Source: Tetrastigma voinierianum (taxonomy: Eukaryota; Streptophyta; Magnoliopsida; Vitales; Vitaceae). Taken from it: a DNA stretch of 64,000 nucleotides. Each line of letters opens with the position of its first letter. The first letter of the stretch is position 1. The notes under the pieces were generated by a model that did not search any database, was not told the origin of the DNA, and saw only the letters and a program-made list of their open reading frames with translations. Where the stretch lies: positions 1 through 64,000 of the forward strand of contig JAEQBH010001511.1 of the NCBI GenBank assembly GCA_016808115.1, given 5' to 3'. The translations under genes were made by a program, and so were the position numbers. Positions 11,690 through 23,860 of this stretch are shown here, in pieces.

Positions 11690-12600
11690 GCGCATATCGC
11701 CGTGACGTAAGTGAAATCTCCGTGGCATCGCTGAAGGCATGCTATTGGCACTGCGGCGCGCAGCTTCGCGTGCTCGCCGAGCACCTAAGGAATCCCGCTT
11801 GGCTACACGCCTATCGCGTACTACGCGAAGCATAAGGGCTTTATCGCTACTGTGAATGATCTTAGCCTGGGAAACTCCTCGGCTACACACAAGGGAGACA
11901 TTTCGCACCCAAGCCCCGCCCAAAGACCAAAACCCTATCGCGGTTACGTAATTTGCGTTGATATTACGGCGTTTCAACAATCTTTTTACGACATGCACTT
12001 CGCCACGACAGAGCTGCAGGCTGGCCTATCGCGACAAAGAATTCCGTGGTCACGAAAGGCTTCGCTTCATTATGCCTACGCGCCGTTGCCGGATCCCGGC
12101 CGCGCGACGCACGCCATGCTTATCGCGGCGCGCTGCCGTCAGACGATTACAGCGCCAGCCAAGACGCATCGCGCTACCGCCGTGACACGATCATGCTAGT
12201 GCATGCCCGCGAAAGCATCATGCGTCACGGACACCATTGTTGTGTTATGGCATAAGGCCTCCTACTTGACTACAATTCCTTATTGTGACATATAACCATG
12301 ATCGCGATACATGGTTAAAAGAGCTCATTACGACAGAGAAAAACTCCTTATCGCGACTCTAAGCCACTCCAAGATGCTCAACCCCACACGACATCGAAAG
12401 ATCAGGTCGTGACATAGAGCCGTAGCTCAAGGCCGCATGCGCCGGATCGCCGCCATATGCTCATCTAGTTGGAGTGCACACGCCCATTACGCCGCCTCAG
12501 CCGGCTGGGCGTGGCACAACCTCACTCGCTACGACACGGAGATCCAAATGTGACCTAGGGCTAATGGAACCCTATTGTGACATCATTTCTCTATAATGAC
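11690..12600. repeat. GTCGTGAC motif array and GC-rich segment in LTR B
   Basis: Seen: the segment opens with unusually GC-rich DNA (about 11640-12250, with CGCGC and CCGTGAC motifs). From about 12160 variants of the GTCGTGACAT core appear again (CCGTGACAC, ATTGTGACAT, ATCGCGAT, GTCGTGACAT near 12406, ATTGTGACAT near 12575). It is the positional counterpart of the array in LTR A but less regular and richer in C and G. Open frames here are by-products of base composition. Confidence 0.6.
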
Positions 12601-14087
12601 AGAGAACCCAAATTGGGCAGTAGCTCCCTCTGGTCCTTCTACACCCCCCAGTTTTCTCTTTTTCTTTCCTTTCCAAAACACCCTAAATTCAATATAAATT
12701 AGCCTTTTTATTACAAAGACTACAAAAAACCTGGAAAACTTGTCAAAATGTATTGAAATGAGTTTAATTCATAACTCTCGTTTTACATAACAAAACTCGG
12801 GTTTCTTCCACTCAAAATTTACAGACACATAACAAAGCCAACCGCTTTCACCACTAAGGTCTCTTGATGAGCTTCATCCCCCCGATGTACCTCCATATTC
12901 GAAACATATTTACCCACAACGGGCGAGCAACTTCATTAGAGAAGTTTTCCTATAGCGGCTACTCCCACCTAAAATGCACATGCAATGGCATACATAAAAC
13001 ACCCAATCATATCCAACATAAATAATGCAATCCAGTATGGAATAATTATGTGTCATGCATGAGATGAGACTCCTCATGCCCACGACCCGAGTCCCGACTG
13101 ACTCCCTCACACATGCTACGTGTAAAGAGACCAATTTGATGTATATGTGAAAATATGGCCAAGGGAGTGAATGTGGTAAATAATCAAAAACTAATTTGAA
13201 ACAAAAGTAAGTGTACTTAAAAACTGAAATGAAAAGTATTATCAACACTCAACCCTTTTCCGCAAGTGCATGGGTCATACAAGTAATAAAGTAGACTCTA
13301 GGAGTCCCATGATCGCACTCCACGAGGATTGAGGTTCTCTCTAATTGGAATTTGATCACCCCGATTACAAGGGCTCTTCACTATTTCTTAGGCGATCAAA
13401 TAGATGGAATATCAATTTAATTGAAACAAAAACTTATTTAAAACTAATCCTAAAATCTACCAAATAAATAACTACTTAATTTAAAAGGGTATGAAGAGAG
13501 TCACTAGGATGGGATAATTATTCACAAAACAGTTTGCATTTCCTTGAAAGTGCAACATTTGTGAGTTGAATGCTGGATTTGTCCAAGAGCAATGTAGTAT
13601 AGCTTGGATTTCTCCGTACACCATACATTTCACTCACAATATATTCCTTTTCAGGACAAATGGGTCTAAATAGCTACTTGTAAAATTTGGCACTCTTTAA
13701 GATTTGATTGTTTTTCTTTTTCAATACTTCACAACCATTTTCAGGATCTGCACTTCGCCCTACAGACGTGATAATGCAAGTCTTCCAATGTAATTGGTAT
13801 CTCGTCCTTCAAATCTAATAAAAATTTTCTATCTCCTTGATTAGATCTTTGCTAACATGGATCAAGATCCTTTCATTAGACTAAGGAGAAAATTCTGATC
13901 AACTAAATTGATACATCATTCACTGACCTCATTACCATGGCAAATTAGTGATCATCAGCAATTTTTCGAGTCTATTAGTTCTGCAAGATATAATTTTAAC
14001 ATACTTTGGGTTACTGTGGCTTTACTCTCGTGAATTCTATCTTCTTTTGTCACTCGAGGGCCTCTCGGAAATCAGGCAGATATACCT

Positions 14088-14116
<29 letters not shown>
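14088..14116. repeat. 29-nt poly-C tract
   Basis: Seen: 29 consecutive C residues inside element C, directly after TATACCT. A run this long is rare in plant DNA and unstable in cloning and sequencing, so its length may be inexact. Confidence 0.85.
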
Positions 14117-14119
<3 letters not shown>

Positions 14120-14418
14120 TTGGGTATAAGCCACTAATATCTCCAAATGGGCTTCATTATATGAATGAAGTATCTTCAATTATATAAATTCAGTATTCAA
14201 ACCCACAAAATAACTTAGAAACTGCAAATCTGAATGTTCAACAATTAATCCCCAACCCTAGAGGGTGTTTAATGTTCCATTACTGGATTCCAATCATCAC
14301 CAATCAAACAAAAAGTAAGAAAATGAAGAAAGTGAAACTGCAGACAAGAAGAGAAAATCCGTATTTGAGCTTAAATCTTCGCTCAACAAAGAATAAATTG
14401 AATATCTGAGTACATCAC

Positions 14419-14720
14419 CAACATCTCTTCAATAGAAATAAAAATATGCTCTAAAACTACTCTAAGATCTATTAAAAATAATCTACAGCAAAAACTAAGA
14501 AATGGGCAGTTTAGAGAGAGAAAACCCATGAGAGAGAGAAAATCCAGCTTCAATCTTTGTCTGAACATTAGTGAAATCTGAATCTCTGTTATACAACACC
14601 GAAATCTCTTCAATAGAAATAAAAATCTGCTCTAAAACTACTCTAAAATCTAAAACAAATCAAAATCTGTAGAAAAACTGGAAAAATGGGTAGTCTAGAG
14701 AGAGAAACCCCAAGAGAGAG
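14419..14720. repeat. Direct tandem duplication, ~178-bp period
   Basis: Seen: the string ATCTCTTCAATAGAAATAAA occurs near 14422 and again near 14600. Each is followed by CTCTAAAACTACTCTAA and, about 85 bp on, by an AGAGAGAGAAA-rich piece. Two diverged units inside element C. Confidence 0.7.
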
Positions 14721-14794
14721 GCTCTCCAATCTTCCCGCTTGCCTCTTTACCTAAAAAACGAGTATATATATGGTCCTAGGGTGAAATGGAAGAA

Positions 14795-14935
14795 ATTAGG
14801 GGTCGCAACATCACTTTTCGCCTTTTTAGGTTTCAGCAATGCTTTTGGTCGCAAAACAGCAAACTGTCGAACATCGCTTTTTTTAGGTCGCGAATTGTTC
14901 GGTCATACACAATTTTTCGGGGTCGCGATACTTTT
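14795..14935. repeat. GGTCGCGA motif cluster in element C
   Basis: Seen: GGGGTCGCAACATC near 14801, TTTGGTCGCAAAAC near 14845, AGGTCGCGAATTG near 14885 and GGGGTCGCGATAC near 14920. The spacing is about 40 bp. This is the same TCGCGA core as in LTRs A and B but in a different element. Confidence 0.55.
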
Positions 14936-15983
14936 TGACAAGAACTGGCTTTTCTTCTCTAACTCATTTATAAATCCATAACTTCTTCATTTTAACTCGG
15001 ATTTGGGCGTGTGAGTATTCGTTGGAAAGCTCTTTGAATGTAGAATGTAGAATGCAGCCATGAGGGAATTTGAACCATTTGATGTTCCATATGGTACAGA
15101 AAATTTATCTTCCCAAAGATGAAATGTGAGACTCTCGTTGACTCTTCTTTTGTAAATATATTGCTCATTTCTTGCCAAATCACTTGCTTTTCATCAATAA
15201 TCCTACAAAACCAAGTTAGAGGAAATTTTATGAGTTTCACATGAATATGGATATAAAATGCACAAAATAGCATGTGAAATGAACTCAAAACATAAATGAG
15301 TTTTTCACTCATCACTACGCTAAGTGTGAAAAACTAGTCATTGGTGTTTCACCCCATGACTTGACTCATTGGACCGACATCCAATATTCATTTGAATTTT
15401 ATTAAATTCCATGTGTTTATTTATGGGCCACACCGTAGGATCATCGTAGGCCTTCCATCATTTTTATGGGCTTTCACCACCGGCTATCATGTCTAACCGC
15501 ATATAAATTTGGGTCTTTCACCCTTAGGGGGGGATCTACCCCAACTTGCTACGCCCAACACATGTAATTTATCATCATTAGTGTTTTACTCAACCGTGAG
15601 TCTGACTTGACGCTTGTCCCATTTTCGAGCTCAACACACATTCACCAAGGATGGTGAATCAACCATTACTATGCACCCACACCCGACTCGCCGTAGATGT
15701 TACCGTGCATATGGGATGCAAGTATGCCACATTATTATATGATATTTCCAACTTATGGAAAATAATTTTCATTCATCACATCAATATGTCAAAGGCATAT
15801 ATCAATATCAATACACACATACTGCATGTTATTTAATCATCAAACAATAACACGCAAAAGTCCCTTGAGTTGGGACCTCAATCCAACGAGGCATAATCCA
15901 GCCTCAACATTCCAAAACACGCAACACATCAAAAATAAAATTTTTTTCTTTATTTTTAATTAATTTTTTTCCAGAAAATGTGT

Positions 15984-16036
15984 CTCTGTCATGACAGAGG
16001 TTTCTCTGTCACGACAGAGAACTCCTGTCGCGACAG
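15984..16036. repeat. Three consecutive GTCxxGAC palindromes
   Basis: Seen: CTCTGTCATGACAGAG (15984-15999, perfect 16-bp palindrome), TCTCTGTCACGACAGAGA (16003-16020, one central mismatch) and CTGTCGCGACAG (16025-16036, perfect 12-bp palindrome). They lie back to back in LTR B, followed by a GC-rich stretch to about 16200. Confidence 0.8.
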
Positions 16037-18510
16037 CTAAGTCGCACCCAGGGGGCGGTCGGGCACCCCCAGGCTCCCGGTCGTGCTCACATGCATCGTG
16101 TCGCACCACGCGGCCGGGCTTGTCGCAGGCGCTGTGCGCTTGTCCAATGTGTAGTGCGCGTAGCCTGCCTGTCGTCCCAGCTAGGTCACGACCAAGCTAT
16201 CTAGGGACCCAAAAAATCAAATTTCTGCACAGTTTTGGGCTATGCATTTGGTCCTGAACATTCCCACCGTCGATCCCAAAATTTTGGAACTGAACACCAG
16301 GGTCATTCACAGCCTCAGGGAACCAAAACATGCCATTAGATGGCCCTTAAGCTAGGAGTAGAAACCGAGTAGGAAAAATCCCCTACCTCTTGGAGTTTGT
16401 CGAAACTCCCCGATTTCGGTCTCTACTTGACGTTCTCGCAGCGAGGACGAACTTTGCCCCTTGCTCCGACGAACGCCGACGGCCGGATCTTCGAGAAATC
16501 TAAAGAGAAGGAGGAGCCTCTCTCTCCTCTTCCCTTCTTCTGCCTCTTTTCCCTCTCTTTTCTCCTTCCTCCCTATCTCAACCGATTCGTCAATCCTGGT
16601 CGGGCCGGAGACCCTATCTCGCCACTTGTCACTCTCTCATGGGCTCTCTTAGATTTCCCTTATCCCCTTATCCATAACTTTGGATTTCCAGCCTATCAAT
16701 CCATGACACATGGCCATCCTTGGACCTTTGTTTGACTCACTCTCCATTTGACACATGGCACCATATGAGCCATCAAATATGTGCCAAGTGTCACTTATCA
16801 CATTCGGTGCCTCAAAAAACGTGAAATTCCGACTACCTTGGAATTTGACGAAATTCGACAAGGTAACTAGATTTCGCAAGACGATTCCAACGATGAAGTC
16901 CATTTCATCATCCGAGATATAGAAAAATTCCGAATTTTCAACCGAAATTTACAGTTTTACCCATTTTCAGAAAATTTGAATTTTCTCGGGTTTTACAACT
17001 CCCCACCTAAGTGCACATGCAATGCCATTATTCAACATTTATAAACACATTGAGTAATGACATATATATTTCTACATGAATGTTCACATGTCATGCCAAT
17101 ATCATGCTCCTCATCGACTCTCACACGATATGCCATGTATGAAAACCTCATTACAAAACAAAAGATTTTTGTCTTATAATTCAAGTCATTGGACAACCGC
17201 CGATAAACTGCTTTATTAAAAAAACCATGTGTCTTTTTTAGGTAACGAACTTCTAGGTCTCACAAAGAGGGCGTCAGCTTCCGACATTTTCGCGGGCTTT
17301 CTCACCGTGGATACATATGTCTAACCGCTGATGCAAATTCTTCCACTGAGAGAGGGGGAGGGGGGCCATTTATCCCTCTTGTTACTAATTCGACATAATT
17401 AAACCGTGCAACTCTTGGACGTTGTCCCTTAAACAGAGCCCACCATTAAACACCAAACACAGAGTTAATTCATGACATGCACTCACACTCATTTTCGTGC
17501 GATGTCCCTATGCATATGCAATACAGAAAATGCCATTCATACATGTTTCTTATGTTGTACGCAAGGAATGAGAGTTACATGAACATTTAAAAATCATGGA
17601 TAATTATATCTATCGATATAATCTCACATCCATCATATAACCCGTAAGCATTACATCAAGTAAGCATATATCAACATGATTCTCACAACCCGCATGTCAT
17701 TCATTAATCAAAACAACACACAAACTAGATCTTCATGTTCGTAATTCAGAACCACATATATAGTTCAAAGATGTTAGTCCATAGCCAAGAATGACACAAT
17801 TACAAATCATCAAGACTCAAATCACATATTCTCCAGCAAACACAACCTATTCCCAGAATCAATCAGGAACAACGTAAGATCTCTATCTCTAAAATCATCA
17901 ACAATTTGATCACAACTATTCTTAAACTAGCCCCATCAAGTAGGCTATACCTCATGGCCATCAATAATCTCTTAAGCAAAGAATAACTAGAGTATGAGAG
18001 AACCCTACCTCTTGGAGCCCAGACTAACTCACTTCCTGACCCATCGAACCTCTCGCTGTTCGAACACTAGAGACTAGTAGAAGCCGGACCATTTCCTCCC
18101 CTTTCTTTCTTTCTTTTCTGCCCTTTTCTCTCCTCTTTCTTTCTTTCTTCCTTCTTTTGTTCCTTTTCCTTCTCCCCAATCAACCTATTTTTGCCTAGTG
18201 TAGAATGCCTTCTCAATCATCTCGACACATGGCAATCACCATTCCATGTGTTTCTCAAGTGCCCTCTTTTCTTCCTCCCACTTAGTTTATGCATGATAAA
18301 AACATGACACTTGGCTTCCTATGTGCCAAGTGTCCACTTGTTTGGTGCCACATGGCACGTTTCCTCGTGCCACATGTCACCATGTCGTTGTTCACTTCGC
18401 CTCAAAATATGTGAAATCACGTCTGTTTCGGAATTGGACGATACAACTAGATTTTACGAGACAAACTCAACGGTGTGGTCCTGTGTCATCATCCGAGATC
18501 TAGAGAAATC

Positions 18511-18609
18511 TTGCACTTACAAATTCTCACTACTACCTGCACTATCGTTTCGCTCTACCCAGGCTTTCACAAATCCTTCTAAAACACAAGCAGTTAGTAG
18601 GACAAGTAG
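18511..18609. other. Unassigned 0.1 kb between LTR A and a CACTA-like end
   Basis: Short sequence after LTR A homology stops. It resembles nothing else in the window and no gene is visible. Confidence 0.4.
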
Positions 18610-18674
18610 CACTACTAGAAAAGGGATAATTAGTGACGAACTTTTAATATTGAGAAATTATTTGAGTTAAGAAA

Positions 18675-20179
18675 CAGACGCCTAAAACCGGGGTCCATTG
18701 ACTACCCACAACCTCGCAAAATCTATACATCTCAGATTACGAGACACATACCCGATTAAAAATGGCCTCGGGCATATAAACCAATACTCAAAAAATAAAT
18801 ATCACAACTATATTCCAATAGTCCAAGAGTTATACATTTCTCTTAATACACATACATATTAAAATTTATAATTCTAATACATATTATCCAAAAACATCAA
18901 AGCCACAACCTGGCTTTCTTCAAAATCGGTCTCTAAGAAGAGCCGTCTTCTCGAACACCCCTGTACCTGAAAAAAATGTTCTGATGGTGAGAGCCATTGC
19001 CCAATAGTAGAATCACCCTAAAATGGGTTACTTCACCTATGCATATGCAATGCTCCAACTTAAACACACACTCAAGCAAATACGTGATCCTACTAATGTC
19101 TACATGCCCATTCGCATGTCTCGAGTCCCCACCGACTTCACACTCTGCCTAAGCTATGTATGAGAAAAAACATATTTTTCAAACAAAACTTGTCAGCTCT
19201 TGAAAATACACCACGAACGTATGCCTGTGAAAAATATGGGACTACCCTCCGAGGCGAATTGGCTGGTGAGCTCCGAACGCTATGGTCCTCATCCGAACGA
19301 TCTCTCCTGTTATCATCTCCCAACCTAATTTCTGAAAATCATCCTCGTGAAATTCCTTCACAACCATGTTCGCTTTTTCTAAAATTCATGTCAATTAACA
19401 CCTAATCTTTAGGTTACTCAATGCATAAGGAAATGCATTATGCCATTCCAAAAACCATTATACAATATATATACCAATATATTAATTATAACATTCTCCA
19501 ATTTGCAATTCACAATTACATGTAATTCAACAACATGGATCAAATTAACACCTAAATTAACCTACTTGAGCAATTCACAATTTCATCTCCAATGGTTTAT
19601 ACTACAATTATATTCCATAATTGAGTAAATCACAATTTTATCTCCAATGGTTCGTATACACAATTATATTCCAGTTATAATTGATAAATCAGCAATTTTA
19701 TTCCAATGGCCTATACACTAAAAAACAAAATTTATTTTATAAAATATTAAACAAACACTCCCTAAACACCTACACAGTCAATGACCATTCAAATGGCTCC
19801 AAAAATTCTTCAAAATTTTACACTTTGCCCCAAGATTGGGATCGACCAACCGCCTCACGGCCTCAAACTAACACAAGCATTTATGCAACGCCTTAAACAA
19901 GGTAAAACAAGTAGGATAAAACCCCTACTCACAGTTTGTCTAAACTCCAAACTTTTGTGTCCACGCAGCTCTCATCACAGAAATAAATCCCTCGCTTTAG
20001 CTCCCGACGAAACCACGGGTCCAAAATTACATGTGATTCAAGAAAGAAGTAAAGAGAAGAAATAAGCCAAAAATAAAATAAATCTCCTCCACTCACTCTC
20101 TCTCGCCCACGCCGCTTTCCTCCCACCATTTTGCTTTTATAATGTTTTATTTATTTATTTATTATTATTATTATTATTA

Positions 20180-20267
<88 letters not shown>

Positions 20268-20274
20268 TATTACA

Positions 20275-20307
<33 letters not shown>

Positions 20308-20664
20308 GTTATTTGATAAACGTATTTCTATTTAGCCTTCATTCGTCCATTTCTCCCCCGAAAAATTTAATTTCTTTTTAGTTCACTTTATTGTAAATGA
20401 ACTTAAATCAAGCCACTTCCTGACTTCCGAGATTTTCATAAAAATCTCACCCTTGAAGTTACTAGCGATTTATCACCCAGAAATTCGTAAAATATTCCAT
20501 TATCTCAGAATTTGACGAAACTTTTCTAGGTCACTAGATTTCGCGAGACGAATTTAACAGTGCAATCCATTTCGTCATCCGAGATCTAGAGAATTTTCGG
20601 TTTTCAATTGAAATTACCATTTTACCTTTTTTCAGAAAAAATGAATTTTTCTCGCCTTAAGACA
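18675..20664 (-). mobile_element. 3' LTR of the deleted gypsy element
   Basis: Seen: it aligns over its length with 22360-24217. Shared blocks include GGGGTCCATTGAC near the low end, the CCACCTAAGTGCATATGC-like block, the (ATT)n tract and the ATCCGAGATCTAGAGAATTT block near 20580. It carries a much longer (ATT)n tract than its partner. The high end reads CTCGCCTTAAGACA where other LTRs have CTCGGGTTTTACA. Confidence 0.78.
20161..20307. repeat. (ATT)n microsatellite, ~150 bp
   Basis: Seen: an almost pure ATT/TTA run with a few slips, at the same LTR position as the shorter tract at 23821-23861. The long frame across it is a repeat artefact. Confidence 0.95.
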
Positions 20665-21289
20665 TTCTTCCTTGTGTAATTTCGCCCCCGAATTCACGAC
20701 ATACGCATCACTCACATGCATATGCTACCTTCATAACTCCAAGACCGCGGTCGTATGATAACCCGCCTCGATCACAATCACCGACAACTCGATACACTCA
20801 CTATGATCAGAATGATATTACCTGAGAGAGAGGTCTACTCATATCCTCGACCAACTCTCACCCTACATCCCAAGGAAGAATTTCCCATCATCTCTAAAGG
20901 CCTCAACCTCTAAGCTCAAACCTATCGCCACAAGATTAATAATGAATGAATCGATGCATCCAGAATTTAAACGCTAATTTAGTCAACAAATGCAAGAGAA
21001 ACGCACCGTATATCCACGACCAACGCCACTGCATCATGAGATCTCCTCGCTCCTATGACAATCTCGCCCCATATGCCCAGCTAGTGGCAAAGTGGGTGGG
21101 ACGTCATCTACCCAAACGACCCGAACCTCGGTCTCAGAACTCGTGGTCGACCGACCTACGCCTTACCCTAACCTTGTGACCCGCCTATGAAATACTGCGG
21201 ATCGTCCTCCGACCCACACTAGGGTATGAGAAACAAACTCGTATCCGTTCTCGTCCCTCCACTCACCTGGGATTGCACCGCCCCTAAAC

Positions 21290-21847
21290 CTCGTGGATCC
21301 TCGTCTCCGGGGCAACCTCCTCATATGTCCGGATTCTCGCAATGAAAGACACCATCCGCCCATCCTAATTGGCAACCCACCTGCTCACCAAGGATCGGGA
21401 CCGGCGTGTCCCATAACCTTGGATTCCTACCTCCGTGATAATCCCACGAAAGTGTCCAGTCGCTGCCAGAATAACACATCATCTCGCCCCGCTCGACTAC
21501 ATGTCCCGATCCCGCCTTGGTCCTCGTCCTCGACATCCCTTTCGCTGAAATAGAAGTCTTCTGGCTTTTCTCGGGTTGGAAGAAGATGGATCTTCCTTCC
21601 TCTTAGTACTACCACCCCTATCCTCGGATGCCCGCATGTCATCCACCTCTCCCTTTGTCTATTGGAGGATGAGGTGCTTGCTACCGTAGCTCGCCCGACC
21701 CACCCCCGGGTTCACTATTGGACATGCCTGTGCGATAACGGCAACTGCAATCTCTACGGCCTCAGCAAAGGCATGCTGGTCAAAAGCCGACGGTGCCTGA
21801 CCAGTAACTCGTGGACGCCCTCTACGTCCTCGCCCTCGACTAGCCAT
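21290..21847 (-). pseudogene. Chromovirus-like gag N-terminal and zinc-knuckle remnant
   Basis: Seen: ATG at 21845-21847 opens MASRGRGRRGRPRVTGQAPS, near-identical to the gag starts at 58527 and 32446, followed by FDQHAFAEAV. After a frame change and a loss of the capsid core, 21640-21480 reads a KRKEDPSSSNPRKARR linker. A decayed CCHC knuckle follows (CYSGSDWTLSWDY) near 21470. Known: an arginine/glycine-rich start, a capsid core and a CCHC knuckle before protease are the usual Tekay/Del gag layout. The central capsid part is deleted, so no working Gag is expected. Confidence 0.75.
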
Positions 21848-22359
21848 CTACACAGTTCAAATGGCAAGTTCAATTTCAATGCAAAGATTCTACTACCAAA
21901 CACAAACTCAGATAATTGGTCTTAGACATTAATACCGCCCATGCATTCCCGGTAATGCAAGACATAATTCCATTTTATTAAATCATTTTTTTCCTATGTG
22001 CTAATCACTAAGCACACAATCACACAACACATAATAATACATCAAACAATCACATGTTATACACCCAATCACGCATAAAACACCATGCATGCAGTGTTCT
22101 AATCCTGTCCCGTGATTGTCTAGGTAATGACATACCTAACTCCTAATATCTGAGCCACACCAAGGGTGATGTTCTTTACACCTAATAACTCCGCCTTGAC
22201 CTAAATCCCTAAGCCCAGTAATCACATACCTAACCTATCAATACTAAGCTCTATGTACGAAACCTAGGCCTCGAAGCACTGCCGTAGTCAACAAGACTAC
22301 ACTTATAACTACACCTACCGAAATCCAAGGTAATCGCTTCACTCCAGCTCAGCTACCGC

Positions 22360-23814
22360 TGTGATGCCCCAAAACCAGTGGGGTCCATCGATCATCTGTC
22401 AACTTCATGGAAAATCTATACATCTCGTGATCACGAGACGATACCGAGTAAAAACATTCCTTTGGCCTAGCAAACCAATACTAAAAATAAATATCACAAC
22501 TATATTCCAATAGTCCAAGAGCTATACATTTCAATATACATATTAAAAATTTATAATTCTAATATTATCCAAAAGTCATCAAAGCTTACAACCCGGCTTT
22601 CAAACTGTCTTCAAGAAGAGTCGCCTTTTCAACACCCCTCGCACTAAAAAAATGTTCCTCGATAGGTGAGCTATCAAAGAGGGAATCACCATAAATGGCT
22701 ACTCTCCCACCTAAGTGCATATGCAATGTCTAATTTAAACACACTCAAGTAAATATTTGATCCTACTTGAATGTCTACATGCCCATTCCCATGTCTCGAG
22801 TCCTCACCGACTTCACACTTGCCTAAGATATGTATGAGAAAATATCATTTTCTAAACAAAACTCGTTTCTTGAAAATACACTATCGAACGTGTCGGTAAA
22901 AATATGGGACTACCCTCCGAGCTTAATTGGCTGGGTGAGCTCAACAATTTCTATGGTTCTCATCCAAATGATCTCGCGCTCATCTCCAACCCAATTCTCC
23001 TCGAAAATCATCCCGTGAAATTCCTTTCGCAACCATGTCTGCTTTTTCGTAAATTCATGTCATGTAATTAGCACCTAATCACTAGGGTTACTCAAAGGCA
23101 TAAGGAAAATGCATTATGCCATTTCCAAAACCATTTTATACAATATATATACCAATATATTAATTATAAACATTCTCAAATTTGTAACACAACTATATGT
23201 AATTCAACAATATGGATCAAACACCCAAATTAACTCACTGAAAGTAATTCACACTCTAATTCCAATGGCTTCATAATTACAATTATATTCTGGCAATTGA
23301 GAATCATAATTTTATCTCCAATGGCTCAGACACACAATTATATTCCATATAATTGAGCAAATCACAATTTTATCTCCAATGGCATATACACCAAAAGACA
23401 ATTTATTTTATAAATTATTAAACAAACACCCTAAAGCCCCTTGCATGAAATACTGATCATTCAAATGGGCTCCAAAATTCTCCAAAATTTCCATATACTG
23501 CCCAGATTTGGGATCGATCAAACGGTCTCACGCACCCTGAAACCAACACAAGCATTTACAAACACTTAAACAAGGGGTAAACAAGTAGGATAAAACCCTA
23601 CCTCACAGAGTTTGTCTAAACTCCAACATTTTGCAGTCAACAGCCTTCCATCAAGGTAGGATCAATTTTATCTTTGGCCTCATTTAAAACCTACGGTCCG
23701 ATTTTCATAGATCTAAGAAAGAAGTAGTGAGGTTGAAATAATAAAAAATAAAATTCCTCCTTACTCCCCTCTCGCCTACGCCGCTTTCCCTCCTACAATT
23801 TTGCTTTTATAATG

Positions 23815-23860
<46 letters not shown>

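Larger units (their letters stand above)
13215..15320. mobile_element. Element C, copy 1 (unclassified, 2.1 kb)
   Basis: Seen: LTR B sequence is interrupted between TAAGTGT at 13208-13214 and TAAGTGT at 15321-15327. The insert begins with a block around CCGCAAGTGCATGGGTCA, then AGTAATAAAG and GATCGCACTC. It ends with CTCATCACTACGC preceded by GAGTTTTTCACTC. The same start block, an internal GTAGAATGCAGCC-like block and a similar ACTCATCA end occur at 46.26-47.61 kb. No coding capacity is visible. It could be a short solo LTR or another non-autonomous element. The 7-bp duplication is my inference from the two TAAGTGT copies. Confidence 0.6.
11528..16997 (-). mobile_element. Solo LTR B nested in LTR A
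   Basis: Seen: it starts TGTGACGCCCC at 11528 and ends CTCGGGTTTTACA at 16997 (reverse complement of TGTAAAACCCGAG). It is bounded on both sides by ACTCC. The first 1.4 kb (11528-12960) is a diverged direct repeat of 10114-11527, as expected for two related LTRs head to tail. It is interrupted at 13215-15320 by element C. Without that insert it is about 3.3 kb. No gag or pol lies inside, so it is a solo LTR. It contains a GC-rich part near 11640-12250, a second motif array to 12600, palindromes at 15984-16036 and a pyrimidine-rich tract near 16507-16580. Confidence 0.78.
10114..18510 (-). mobile_element. LTR A, gypsy-type, interrupted by LTR B
   Basis: Seen: it begins TGTGACGCCCC at 10114 (reverse complement of the usual LTR end GGGGCGTCACA). 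It runs to 11527, and after the insertion resumes at 17003 with the CCACCTAAGTGCACATGC block. It continues to the ATCCGAGATCTAGAGAA block at about 18495, where homology stops before the LTR start is reached. Flanking the insertion are copies of ACTCC at 11523-11527 and 16998-17002. Left of the LTR is GATCT, but no matching duplication was found on the right, so the right end is truncated. Total LTR sequence about 2.9 kb. Confidence 0.7.

Noticed and set aside
11602..12255. Overlapping GC-rich open frames on both strands, possible gene or bacterial contamination
   Set aside because: They lie inside LTR B between clear LTR ends with an ACTCC duplication, show no domain, and result from GC-rich composition.
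10114..12960. Simple 1.4-kb tandem duplication
   Set aside because: ACTCC on both sides of 11528-16997 and resumption of LTR A at 17003 favour a nested LTR.
20142..20381. Open frame of repeated Ile, Leu and Tyr
   Set aside because: Translation of an (ATT)n microsatellite.
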